Assembly: GCF_003852535.1 (NCBI RefSeq)
Contig: NZ_QAJP01000005.1
Location: forward strand, 268,403 to 332,402
DNA from: Herminiimonas sp. KBW02
GTDB lineage: Bacteria; Pseudomonadota; Gammaproteobacteria; Burkholderiales; Burkholderiaceae_D
Length of the DNA: 64,000 nucleotides
Direction: 5' to 3'
The notes beneath the pieces were generated by a model. That model did not search any database. It was not told the DNA's origin and saw only the letters and a program-made list of their open reading frames with translations. The translations under genes and the position numbers were made by a program. This document shows, piece after piece, positions 43,838-51,654 of this stretch. Numbering within the stretch: the first letter of the stretch is position 1; each line of letters starts with the position of its first letter.

Positions 43838-45098
43838 CGTTGGGTGATACCGCGCTGGCCTGGTTGCCCCAGGCGTTGCGGATGTAGGTCACGACAGAAG
43901 CGACTTCTTCATCCGTCATGGAGTGGCCGTATGGCGGCATGCCATAAGGACGTGGATTGCCTGCAGTGCTTGGCGCATAGCCACCATGCAAGACCATGCG
44001 GATGGCATTGGTCGCAATCGGTGTGGTGATGGCGCGACTGCCTGCCAGTGCCGGATAGATGGACGGCACACCTTTGCCGGATTCCTGATGGCAACTGGCG
44101 CACTGGTTTTCATACAGCTTGGCGCCGGCCTTGACCATGTTCTTTTTCGTTTCATCCGGCATGCTGTCAGCTGTCACTACTGGCGCCGCGATTTGCTGTG
44201 GCAGTGATTTCAGATAGACCGCCATCGCCTTGATGTCTTCATCCTTCGCATATTGCAGGCTGCCGAATACGACTTCCGCCATCGGTCCGCTGACGGAACG
44301 ACTTGGTGCGACGCCGGTTTTCAGCAGTGCTGCCAGATGTTCGGTTTCCCATTTTCCGAGACTGGTCTGGGCGTCGCTATTCAACGGTGGGGCGTACCAG
44401 TTCAGCACCGGAATCATGCCGCCGCCGAGTTCTGCTTTCAGGTCGGTACCACCGAGTCCATCGCGCGGTGTATGACAGGCACTGCAATGGCCCAGGCCTT
44501 GCGTCAGGTAAGCACCACGATTCCATTCCACCGATTGCCTGTCGTCATTCGTATACTGACCGGGACGGAAGTAGAGCGCACGCCATACATAGAGTGCAAG
44601 GCGATTGTCGTAAGGGGAGCGTAGCTCAGGTGCGCGATTCGGCTGGCTGACGGCGGGCAGGGTTTGCAGGTAAGCGAAGATGGCATCCGAATCCGCACGT
44701 GTGACCCTGGTGTAGTTGGTGTACGGGAAGGCCGGATAGAGCAGGCTGCCATCTTTCGATTTGCCGTTGTGCATCGCTTGCCAGAAATCGTCGCTGTTCC
44801 ATTTACCCAGACCGGTTTCAGCATCCGGCGTCAGGTTGGATGTATAGATATTGCCAAACGGTGTCGGTACCGCACGGCCACCGGCATACGACTCGCCGCC
44901 GCGTGCAGTGTGGCAGCTCATGCAATTGCCGACGCGCGCCAGGTAGGCGCCTTGTACCAGTTGCAGGGCCGGATCAGCCGGCGGTACTGACGGCTGGTCG
45001 AGGTCAGGGTTGCGATTAGCGAGGAACAGCCAGACGACGAAGACCGTGAAGATGCCGAGCAGCAGAGCGAAAAAGCGCAATAGATAGGATCGTTTCAT
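43812..45098 (-). CDS. Triheme c-type cytochrome (alcohol/gluconate dehydrogenase cytochrome subunit-like)
   Basis: 428 residues with an N-terminal membrane anchor or signal (about 8-27) and three haem motifs: CMSCHTA (about 58-64), CSACHTP (about 207-213) and CASCHQE (about 335-341). This matches the cytochrome subunit of PQQ alcohol dehydrogenases, FAD gluconate dehydrogenases and related aldehyde oxidoreductases. That subunit passes electrons from a periplasmic dehydrogenase to ubiquinone or terminal oxidase. No catalytic subunit is adjacent. It lies 12 nt after the diheme cytochrome gene. Confidence 0.9.
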   Translation of the reverse strand: MKRSYLLRFFALLLGIFTVFVVWLFLANRNPDLDQPSVPPADPALQLVQGAYLARVGNCMSCHTARGGESYAGGRAVPTPFGNIYTSNLTPDAETGLGKWNSDDFWQAMHNGKSKDGSLLYPAFPYTNYTRVTRADSDAIFAYLQTLPAVSQPNRAPELRSPYDNRLALYVWRALYFRPGQYTNDDRQSVEWNRGAYLTQGLGHCSACHTPRDGLGGTDLKAELGGGMIPVLNWYAPPLNSDAQTSLGKWETEHLAALLKTGVAPSRSVSGPMAEVVFGSLQYAKDEDIKAMAVYLKSLPQQIAAPVVTADSMPDETKKNMVKAGAKLYENQCASCHQESGKGVPSIYPALAGSRAITTPIATNAIRMVLHGGYAPSTAGNPRPYGMPPYGHSMTDEEVASVVTYIRNAWGNQASAVSPNDVNRYRSR

Positions 45099-45110
45099 GA
45101 GTCTGCTTCC

Positions 45111-45860
45111 CTACGGTGCGAGTTTGCCGCATTCCAGCGGGAGCCTAGCCGTAATGGCGGGAGCTGGTGAGGCATCGGCCGGGACGCGCTGTTCGGACAA
45201 CCATGCAGCGGCGGCGCTGATGTCTTCGGCGCTCATTTTTTTGACGATGTCGGCCATGCAGTCCGGCTTGGCGGCGTGGCGCGTGCCGATTTTCCATGCG
45301 CCTATCTGGCCCAGCAGGTAATCGCGTGGCAAACCGATCAGGCCGGGGATGGCGGGTGCAGTGCCTGTCATCTTCGCGCTGTGGCAGGCGACGCAGGCCG
45401 GTATGCCTTTGGCCTTGTCACCGTCATGCACCAGGCGGCGACCGCGTTCCAGTTCGGCCGGATTCGATTGCGAGGCTTGCGGTTCAGGGTAGGGCGGGTG
45501 CTGATTGGAGAAATATTGTGCGATTTCACGCAGATAGGCATCCGACATGTTTTCCAGCATGGCGGTCATGACCGGGTAAGTACGTTTGCCGTCGCGGAAA
45601 TTGATGAGCTGGTTATATAGATAGCCCGCCGGTTTGCCCGCGATGCGCGGATAGTAGCCATCGCTGCCGGCGCGGCCTTCCTTGCCGTGGCACACCACAC
45701 AGGCCGCCACGCGTTGCGCGATGGTGTCGGGGATTTTACCAGTGTCGGGAGCCACGTCAGCTGCAGCAATTGCAGTACCGGCGGCAAGTACGAGGCTGGC
45801 GCTTGCGAGCAGGCGTATCAAGGCTGAGCATTTACTACGCATGGTGTGCGATGCACTCAT
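45111..45860 (-). CDS. Diheme c-type cytochrome (c4-like)
   Basis: 249 residues with a signal peptide (cleavage near AIAAAD, about residue 34) and two haem motifs, CVVCHGK (about 56-62) and CVACHSA (about 158-164). Each sits in a c4-like domain with distal methionines (PVMTAMLENMSDAYL in the first half, PDCMADIVKKMSAEDI in the second). It is probably a periplasmic electron carrier paired with the triheme cytochrome downstream. It is first in the leftward cytochrome-cytochrome-TM2 operon. Confidence 0.9.
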   Translation of the reverse strand: MSASHTMRSKCSALIRLLASASLVLAAGTAIAAADVAPDTGKIPDTIAQRVAACVVCHGKEGRAGSDGYYPRIAGKPAGYLYNQLINFRDGKRTYPVMTAMLENMSDAYLREIAQYFSNQHPPYPEPQASQSNPAELERGRRLVHDGDKAKGIPACVACHSAKMTGTAPAIPGLIGLPRDYLLGQIGAWKIGTRHAAKPDCMADIVKKMSAEDISAAAAWLSEQRVPADASPAPAITARLPLECGKLAP

Positions 45861-46067
45861 TGTTATAGGTCTCTAGTCTTAGGCCGAGGGACTGATGATG
45901 CGTGCTTAACCCTCTGCAGCTTGTCGGATTTTCTACATGATACTGCAAGGGTAAGGGTGCAAGCCTGCTTTGCCTAGCATCAGTAGCTGCGCAAAAAACC
46001 ATAGCAGTTTGCGTACAAGTGCCTGATAACCATTTTGTGATGATTAAAAAGGCATCGTTGCGCAGGC

Positions 46068-47483
46068 TCAGACCATCTTTTGTACCAATGCGCCGAGCGT
46101 CGCGAGCGCAGTCTCGCTGCGCTGATTCCATGCATGTCCATAGTTCAGGCGTATGCAATTGCTGAAGCCGTGATGGGCAGAAAAGATAGGCCCCGGCGCA
46201 ATGCTGATGCCCTGTGCCAGTGCCAGGCGGTGCAGTTCCAGCGCGTTCACCGTCGCTGGCAATTCCAGCCACAGGAAATAACCACCTTTCGGCCGGGTCG
46301 CCTGCGTACCCGGCGGGAAGTAGCGGGCGATTGCTTCCATGAATAGCGTTTGCTGGACTGACAAGGTGTGGCGTAGCTGGCGCAGGTGTTTGTCGTAGCC
46401 GCCTTTTTCCAGATAGGCGGCGAGTGCAGCCTGTGCCGGGGCGGATGCTGCGAGTGTCGTGGTCAGCTTGTGGCGTGCCACGGCGCGGGTAAAACGACCG
46501 GGTGCCGCCCAGCCGACGCGATAGCCCGGGGCCAGGCATTTGGAAAAAGACGAGCAATGCATGACCAGACCTTTGCTGTCGTAGGCCTTGGCTGGCATTG
46601 GTCGTTTATCATCGAAATACAGTTCGCCATAGACATCATCTTCGATCAGTGGAATGTCGTGTTGCGCCAGCAGCGCGACCAGATCGCGTTTTTTTTCATC
46701 CGGCATCAGGCTGCCGAGCGGATTCTGGAAGGTAGTCATCAGCCAGCATGCTTTGGGCTGGTGCCGCTCGATGGCGCGTGCCAGTGCTGCCAGGTCCATA
46801 CCTTCACGCGGATGGGTAGGTACTTCTATTGCGTGCAGGCCGTTACGTTCCAGCGCCTGCAATGCGGCGTAAAAGGTTGGTGACTCGACCAGCACCGCGT
46901 CGCCGGGGCGCGTCACGGCACTCAGACACAGGTTAAGCGCATCCAGCGCGCCGTTGGTGATGACGATTTCATCGGTGTGGATATGTAAGCCGTCGGCCAG
47001 GTAGCGTAGCGCGATCTGGCGGCGCAATTGCGGATTGCCGGGAGTCAGGTCATCGACCGCGCTCCACGGATCGAGTTGCTGCACGCTGGAGGCCATTGCC
47101 CGCGCCAGCCTGGCCATAGGGAATAGCAAAGGACTGGGGAAAGCCGAGCCGAACGGCACCAGCTCGCGCATCCTGGCGGATTCCAGCACTTCAAACACGC
47201 GTTCACTGATGTCGACAGGTGATGATGCTTCATCCGGTTGCGAGGCCTGTTCCGGTTCCGGTGGTAGTTTTTGCGCGGCACCGGCGACGTAGTAGCCGGA
47301 ACGTTCACGTGCCCGTATCAGGCCGCGTGCTTCCAGCAGGTAGTAAGCCTGGAATACAGTGGACGGGCTGACTGCGCGGCTGGTGCTGGCCTGGCGTACC
47401 GATGGCAGACGATCACCTATACGCAAGACGCCATCCTGTATGGATTGCGCGAGTTCGGCGGCGAGCGTTTCATACAATTTCAT
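46068..47483 (-). CDS. MocR-type regulator (GntR helix-turn-helix fused to aminotransferase-like domain)
   Basis: 471 residues. The winged helix is at about 1-70 (LAQSIQDGVLRIGDRLPSVR then SPSTVFQAYYLLEARGLI). A fold type I PLP-dependent aminotransferase domain (about 100-470) has FQNPLGSLM, DDVYGELYFD and the PLP-lysine region SFSKCLAPGYRVGW (about 302-315). MocR proteins use PLP or an amino-acid adduct as effector. Its target is unknown; no pdx or gab gene is adjacent. Only one base separates the start codon from a MITE-like element, so its control region has probably been replaced. Confidence 0.92.
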   Translation of the reverse strand: MKLYETLAAELAQSIQDGVLRIGDRLPSVRQASTSRAVSPSTVFQAYYLLEARGLIRARERSGYYVAGAAQKLPPEPEQASQPDEASSPVDISERVFEVLESARMRELVPFGSAFPSPLLFPMARLARAMASSVQQLDPWSAVDDLTPGNPQLRRQIALRYLADGLHIHTDEIVITNGALDALNLCLSAVTRPGDAVLVESPTFYAALQALERNGLHAIEVPTHPREGMDLAALARAIERHQPKACWLMTTFQNPLGSLMPDEKKRDLVALLAQHDIPLIEDDVYGELYFDDKRPMPAKAYDSKGLVMHCSSFSKCLAPGYRVGWAAPGRFTRAVARHKLTTTLAASAPAQAALAAYLEKGGYDKHLRQLRHTLSVQQTLFMEAIARYFPPGTQATRPKGGYFLWLELPATVNALELHRLALAQGISIAPGPIFSAHHGFSNCIRLNYGHAWNQRSETALATLGALVQKMV

Positions 47484-47484
47484 C

Positions 47485-47753
47485 TAGAACTCATTTCACA
47501 AATATCCGCGAGTGCGAACGCGGCTATTTGGGAGGTAGTGCAAGGCGTGTCGCGCCGCCAAGGGTGGTCCCCTTGGCAAGCGGCGCAACGCAGCAATACG
47601 CCCAAATAGCCCGTTCCCTTCGGGTTCTTAGCAAAAGCGGCGCTGGCCGCGTTGCGCTCCTTGCGCATAGGCCACTATGCGACGCGTCGCACGCCTTGCC
47701 AGCACCGCTTTTGGTAAGAACGCATCTCACGGATATTTATGAAATGAGTTCTA
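47485..47753. mobile_element. 269-bp MITE-like palindromic element
   Basis: The ends TAGAACTCATTTCA (from 47485) and TGAAATGAGTTCTA (to 47753) are perfect inverted repeats. They extend imperfectly to about 28 bp each (through AAATATCCG/CGGATATTT). Inside are two arms. GAACG..GGCTATTTGGG (47515-47531) pairs with CCCAAATAGCCCGTTC (47601-47616). GTTCTTAGCAAAAGCGGC.. (47624-47647) pairs with the region 47698-47721, with an inner GCATAG/CTATGC hairpin. It has no coding capacity. No clear target duplication is seen. It sits between the MocR start codon and rnpB. Confidence 0.7.
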
Positions 47754-47849
47754 ATGCTCTGCGTGCGGGGAAAGTGGGTGAAATCGGGGAAATTTCTATC
47801 GCGCAAGCCATGATAAAACATAATTCACGCTTGCCGACGCCTGCTGGAC

Positions 47850-47855
47850 TACAAT
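47850..47855 (+). promoter_or_regulatory. -10 box of rnpB
   Basis: TACAAT lies 7 bp before the predicted 5' end of RNase P RNA, an ideal distance. No good -35 is seen at 16-18 bp. Confidence 0.5.
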
Positions 47856-47862
47856 GTCGCCT

Positions 47863-48213
47863 GAAGTAAGCCAAGACAACCGCTGGCTGTCATTTCGGTG
47901 ATGGCGGGAGGAAGGTCCGGACTCCATAGAGCAGGGTGACGGTTAACGGCCGTCCGCCGTGAGGCGAGGAATAGGGCCACAGAGACGAGTCTTTGGGACC
48001 GGGAGGCGCTAGCGCTCCCCGCGTCACAAAGGGTGAAACGCGGTAACCTCCACTCGGAGCAATTCCAAATAGGCACGCGTTGACGTTGCTCGCGGAGCGT
48101 GCGGGTAGGAAGCTTGAGCCGTGGAGTAATTCACGGCCTAGAGGAATGGTTGTCATAACGCATGGGCTTGCTCATGCGTCGTAACAGAATCCGGCCTATC
48201 GGCTTGCTTCAAC
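47863..48213 (+). ncRNA. rnpB: RNase P RNA (bacterial type A)
   Basis: This is the catalytic RNA that matures tRNA 5' ends. The conserved core GGAAGGTCCGGACTCCATAG (about 47911-47930), GAGCAGGGTG, the ACTCGGAGCAA and AAATAGG region near 48053-48073, and the 3' element ACAGAATCCGGCCTATCGGC (48184-48203) are all present. Helix P1 closes the molecule: GAAGTAAGCC at 47863-47872 pairs with GGCTTGCTTC at 48201-48210 with a single G-U. Length of about 350 nt is normal for type A. Ends are estimated from P1. Confidence 0.96.
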
Positions 48214-48221
48214 TTCTATGC

Positions 48222-48255
48222 AAAACGGTGCGATGAAAATCGCACCGTTTTTTTT
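48222..48255 (+). terminator. Intrinsic terminator of rnpB
   Basis: AAAACGGTGCGAT (48222-48234), a GAAA tetraloop and ATCGCACCGTTTT form a perfect 13-bp stem followed by more T, 8 nt after the RNA end. Confidence 0.93.
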
Positions 48256-48395
48256 GCGCCATCGGTATTGCCATGCAGCCAGATAAGTTGCTGCAGGCAT
48301 ATATGCAGAAAATACACATGCAAGTAGTTGAATCTATCCGTGTCGGGACACCGTATATCACTACGCAATCCTGCACACTCCGGAAGGAAACGATC

Positions 48396-48950
48396 ATGCG
48401 CAAACTTTCTTATGCCTTGCTGCTATCTGCTTCACTCGCTTCAGTTACCTTCGCTTATGCTGCCGATGCCGTGATGGTCGGTGGACAAAGCATGCTGCCC
48501 AGTAAGGACATCGTTGATAACGCAGTTAATTCGGCCGATCACACCACCCTGGTCGCTGCTGTGAAAGCAGCAGGCCTGGTGGATACCCTGAAAGGGAAAG
48601 GTCCGTTCACTGTATTCGCCCCAACCAATGCTGCATTCGGCAAATTGCCGGCCGGTACGGTAGAGAATCTGGTTAAGCCCGAAAGCAAGGCAACGCTGAC
48701 AAAAATTCTGACTTACCACGTAGTACCCGGCAAATATGACTTTGCCGCACTCGAAAAAGCTATCAAGAAAAACAAAGGCAGCGCACAACTGGCAACCGCC
48801 AATGGTGCAAAACTGACCTTTGTCATGAATGGCAAACACAATATCAATGTGAAGGATGACAGCGGTAATACGGCCAGCATCAGTACCTATGATGTGTATC
48901 AGTCTAACGGTGTCATCAATGTGATCGATACGGTCCTGCTGCCGAAATAA
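48396..48950 (+). CDS. Secreted fasciclin-domain protein
   Basis: 184 residues from the ATG at 48396, chosen because GGAAGGAAA lies just upstream and a signal peptide follows directly (MRKLSYALLLSASLASVTFA, cleavage near AYAAD). One FAS1 domain (about 45-182) shows the H1 and H2 boxes: TVFAPTNAAFGKLP and LTYHVVPGKYD, ending in VYQSNGVINVIDTVLLP. FAS1 proteins act in adhesion or at the cell surface. A near-palindrome GTGTC-GG-GACAC (48340-48351) sits upstream. SigK-type sigma factors control such genes elsewhere. Confidence 0.9.
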   Translation: MRKLSYALLLSASLASVTFAYAADAVMVGGQSMLPSKDIVDNAVNSADHTTLVAAVKAAGLVDTLKGKGPFTVFAPTNAAFGKLPAGTVENLVKPESKATLTKILTYHVVPGKYDFAALEKAIKKNKGSAQLATANGAKLTFVMNGKHNINVKDDSGNTASISTYDVYQSNGVINVIDTVLLPK

Positions 48951-48985
48951 ATAAATCCTGATGCGATGCCTGAGGGTGTTGCTTG

Positions 48986-49017
48986 GCGCGCGATCGTTAC
49001 CGATTGCGCGCTTTTTT
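48986..49017 (+). terminator. Terminator of the fasciclin gene
   Basis: GCGCGCGATCG and CGATTGCGCGC form an 11-bp stem with one G-U pair and a TTAC loop, followed by six T ending at 49017. Confidence 0.88.
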
Positions 49018-49117
49018 ATTTGCAGCATGGCGTGCTGTGCAAGTGAACGAGCGATGCGTATAGAGTAAGCTTCTGCCGCAAGAATTTGCCTTGACGGTTT
49101 ACATATAGGAGTTTGTC

Positions 49118-49270
49118 TTGAATCTGCACATTACCCTCGCCCCGCTGCTCGCCCTGATCGCCGGTATCCTGATTTTGCTGATGCCGCGTTTGCTGAATTT
49201 CATCGTTGCCTTGTATCTGATCGTGATCGGTCTCATCGGCTTGTTCGGCACAGGCCACTTCTTCCGCTGA
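49118..49270 (+). CDS. DUF3096 small membrane protein
   Basis: A 50-residue protein from a TTG at 49118, with AGGAG 6 nt upstream (49107-49111). Its sequence is almost wholly hydrophobic: LHITLAPLLALIAGILILL, a MPR turn, then FIVALYLIVIGLIGLFGTG and HFF. This is the two-helix pattern of the DUF3096 family, proteins of about 50 residues with unknown function. The gene is easy to miss because it is short and lacks an ATG at its start. It stands alone between two unrelated genes. Confidence 0.8.
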   Translation: MNLHITLAPLLALIAGILILLMPRLLNFIVALYLIVIGLIGLFGTGHFFR

Positions 49271-49453
49271 AACGACGCGCGCATGCGCGTTTGAGGTGTG
49301 CTGTAACACTACCGTCTCTTTGCGTATAAGCGTTGCATAACGCATCTATAAGATAGATCTACTAAAAAGGCAGAAAAAAGAGTGTTAAAAGGCGGGATTA
49401 GGTACGAAGAAAAATTTAACTGAACTTGTTGGATTTTAATGATGAGGCAGATC

Positions 49454-49903
49454 ATGGAATACTTTGAGTTTTTGGGGCTTTATTACGGTGAAGAAAAGCT
49501 CAAGCTCTTGCTTGATGAACTTGCGATCGATAAAGCTCCTGTATTGTCTCGCGGAGATTTTGACACCTATTTGCTGAAAAAGGCTGCTGGGATAGAGCTG
49601 ACTTTTTCGGATTCTGTTTCACTAAAATTTTCAGAGCGAGCGTATCCGGATAAATCGTTAGTTTTGGTGAACGTTCGGTACTACGGGGAAAAAATACAAG
49701 GATTTTCTATTTTTCAAGGCGACCTGCCATATGGCATAGCGTTCGGGCGAAAAAAGGCCGATCTTCTTTTATTATTGGGTGAACCAGAATGGAAGAACCC
49801 TGAACAAAGTCGTCTGCGCTGGATACGCGGCAACCATCGCGTTCACCTTACTTTTGATGACAATGACAAAGTCATCATCGTATCGGTTGGATTGCCATTT
49901 TAG
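49454..49903 (+). CDS. Hypothetical protein, A/T-rich
   Basis: 149 residues from the ATG at 49454, which has GAGG 6 nt upstream; an ATG at 49439 lacks a ribosome site. I do not recognise the family. It has an N-terminal helix-rich part (MEYFEFLGLYYGEEKLKLLL) and a later beta-rich part (LVLVNVRYYGEKIQGFSIFQ; IAFGRKKADLLLLLGEPEW; HRVHLTFDDNDKVIIVSVGL). No signal peptide or membrane helix is visible. Codons and base composition are clearly richer in A and T than in the neighbours, which suggests transfer. The size and layout recall immunity proteins, but no toxin is adjacent. Confidence 0.65.
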   Translation: MEYFEFLGLYYGEEKLKLLLDELAIDKAPVLSRGDFDTYLLKKAAGIELTFSDSVSLKFSERAYPDKSLVLVNVRYYGEKIQGFSIFQGDLPYGIAFGRKKADLLLLLGEPEWKNPEQSRLRWIRGNHRVHLTFDDNDKVIIVSVGLPF

Positions 49904-50169
49904 TTATTTGAAATTAAATCGACATCTGCTCATCCCAGCTGAGTTTGGCGGAACTAACCTTCCATTTTTCAGCGTCGATATTGATAAGTTCACGTAATAA
50001 CGCACAGCGCTTCCATGCCCATGCTCGCTCAGAGTGATGCGACAAGGAGTACTCATCACGACCAGCACTCCCGTTCGACACCGTATACTTCCTGCGTTGA
50101 GGTTGCATGGGCATGCGCGTGTCAGACATGCTATAAAGCTATTACCTGTCCGCGTATACAAGGCGACTC

Positions 50170-50676
50170 ATGGCACACACTTTCCTAACTTTTATCGCTT
50201 GCTGCTGCATGGCGTCGGCCGTGCATGCAGATGAAATCTATCGCTGGGTAGATGAAAAAGGGCGTATCCAGTTTTCGGATCAGGTACCTGAGCGCTACCG
50301 GAATGCGGCGACCCGGGTCGATACCAATCCGTCTGAATTGACTGATGCGCAGCGCCAGGAAGCGGCTGCGCGTGTCGCGCGGGAAAAGGCGATGGTCGAA
50401 CGTGCGAGTGAGGAAAGGGCCGTGCCGTTACAACCTGCGGCCGGTGCGGTCATGGGTGCCGGTAGCAGCCTGACGCAGAAAAAGCTCGATTGCGAACGCA
50501 TGCAGCGTGAGTATCGTGAAAGCCAGGAATGTTTTGCTCCCTTCATCATACGGGGGCGTGATGGTCGTCCGCGTCGGCGCGGCGCTGCAGTACGGGAGGA
50601 GGCTTTCCTCTACTGCAAACCGGTCCCTGATCCGTCGCAGCAATGTGGGGCACCGCCACAGTACATCGGGCAGTAA
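50170..50676 (+). CDS. Secreted DUF4124 domain protein
   Basis: 168 residues with a signal peptide (MAHTFLTFIACCCMASAVHA) and an N-terminal DUF4124 domain, EIYRWVDEKGRIQFSDQVPE (about 22-41). The middle is an Ala/Glu/Arg-rich helix (about 60-95), and the C-terminal half contains several cysteines (CERMQREYRESQECFAPFII, YCKPVPDPSQQCG) that may form disulfides in the periplasm. The function of the family is unknown. A terminator follows at 50839. Confidence 0.82.
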   Translation: MAHTFLTFIACCCMASAVHADEIYRWVDEKGRIQFSDQVPERYRNAATRVDTNPSELTDAQRQEAAARVAREKAMVERASEERAVPLQPAAGAVMGAGSSLTQKKLDCERMQREYRESQECFAPFIIRGRDGRPRRRGAAVREEAFLYCKPVPDPSQQCGAPPQYIGQ

Positions 50677-50838
50677 ACCCGGGTACTCAATTCCGCTCTT
50701 CAGAGCGGCGGCGAATTGTTAAATTGCCGGCAAATACGGTGCCAAATAAGCAATGGAATTGGCTTGTTTTTGCGCCGCATCATATTTTTTTGATATCAAA
50801 TGCTGCTGCTCGCAGCGAAATTTCCGATATCTGCCAAG

Positions 50839-50861
50839 AAATCGGCATTAAGCCGATTTTT
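50839..50861 (+). terminator. Intrinsic terminator after the DUF4124 gene
   Basis: AAATCGGC (50839-50846), ATTAA loop and GCCGATTTTT form an 8-bp stem with a T run, insulating the cell wall cluster from upstream transcription. Confidence 0.8.
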
Positions 50862-50930
50862 CCGCGATCTTGACGACAAGACGCATCAAAATCCTACAGA
50901 AATTTCCCCATCTTGCACTGCATTTTCCTG

Positions 50931-50950
50931 GATAAACACATGTGTTTATC
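50931..50950. promoter_or_regulatory. Perfect 20-bp palindrome upstream of mraZ
   Basis: GATAAACACA followed directly by TGTGTTTATC has complete two-fold symmetry. It lies about 130 bp upstream of the predicted dcw promoter. With no loop it is more likely a protein site than an RNA hairpin. Confidence 0.5.
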
Positions 50951-51082
50951 TGAAGTGCCACTTTCACTATCAATCATAAGTACTTAATTCTTAGAGGTAT
51001 TTCATTTACATGTTGCGTCAACGTAATGCGCTAAGTCCTTGACTTCATTGAAAAAATTCTTGTTTTTACCCCTGAATATCGC

Positions 51083-51111
51083 TTGACCGGTAATGGTGCA
51101 TCCTCTAAAGT
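51083..51111 (+). promoter_or_regulatory. Sigma-70 promoter of the dcw cluster
   Basis: TTGACC (51083-51088), a 17-bp spacer and TAAAGT (51106-51111). The start would fall near 51118, inside the phased GTG boxes, which suits autorepression by MraZ. Confidence 0.65.
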
Positions 51112-51149
51112 GGGCGACAGTGTGAAAAAGTGTTTATTTGTGGGTATTT
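51110..51149 (+). promoter_or_regulatory. MraZ operator: four 10-bp-phased boxes
   Basis: GTGGGCGACA, GTGTGAAAAA, GTGTTTATTT and GTGGGTATTT follow one another with an exact 10-bp period. In E. coli MraZ binds TGGGN repeats separated by 5 nt, the same period. The first box overlaps the -10. Confidence 0.75.
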
Positions 51150-51218
51150 GAAACGTAAAAAATAAACGCGGAATCCACCCGATTCAGCATGTAAAACGTA
51201 CAAAAAAAGGATTTCAGG

Positions 51219-51647
51219 GTGTTTCAAGGCGCGTCCTCTCTCAATCTCGATGCCAAAGGCCGGATGACTATTCCGTCGCGGCATCGTGACGCACTGCTTT
51301 TGCAGTGCGAGGGTCGCGTCACCCTGACCAAACATCCGCACGGCTGCCTGCTGTTCTTCCCGCGCCCGGTATGGGAAACCCATCGCGAGCAAATCGCTGC
51401 ATGGCCTATGTCTGCGCGCGCGTGGCAACGTATTTTCCTCGGTAATGCTTCCGACGTAGAGATGGATGGCGCTGGTCGCATCCTGATCGCGCCTGAATTG
51501 CGTTCGGCTGTAGGCATGACGCGTGACGTGATGTTGCTCGGTATGGGTAGCCATTTCGAGATTTGGGATGCAGCGAAACTGGCGGAAAGCGAAGCGGCGG
51601 CCGTAGCCAACGGCATGCCGGATGTACTCAACGATTTTTCTTTCTGA
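51219..51647 (+). CDS. mraZ: Transcriptional regulator MraZ
   Basis: 142 residues from a GTG at 51219 with AAGGA 8 nt upstream. Two tandem AbrB/SpoVT-like swapped-hairpin domains carry the conserved [14 protein letters not shown] (about 11-24) and [12 protein letters not shown] (about 84-95) motifs. MraZ oligomerises and represses its own dcw promoter. The phased boxes just upstream are its likely operator. The rsmH start is 7 nt after its stop. Confidence 0.95.
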   Translation: MFQGASSLNLDAKGRMTIPSRHRDALLLQCEGRVTLTKHPHGCLLFFPRPVWETHREQIAAWPMSARAWQRIFLGNASDVEMDGAGRILIAPELRSAVGMTRDVMLLGMGSHFEIWDAAKLAESEAAAVANGMPDVLNDFSF

Positions 51648-51654
51648 CGCCGTG

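Larger units (their letters stand above)
50677..51218. promoter_or_regulatory. 542-bp control region upstream of the division and cell wall cluster
   Basis: No gene is visible. It holds a small hairpin CCGCTCT/AGAGCGG (50693-50708), the terminator at 50839, a perfect palindrome at 50931, a sigma-70 promoter at 51083 and phased GTG boxes at 51110, each described separately. The leader before mraZ is about 100 nt. Confidence 0.75.

Noticed and set aside
47600-47720. MITE-like element considered as a tRNA or structured RNA gene
   Set aside because: There is no tRNA signature, and the perfect terminal inverted repeats and nested arms fit a mobile palindrome better. No tRNA or rRNA gene was seen in the window.
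49914-50161. Short leftward frames between the A/T-rich gene and the DUF4124 gene
   Set aside because: They have no ribosome site, no domain and no conserved look; the 266-bp gap appears non-coding.
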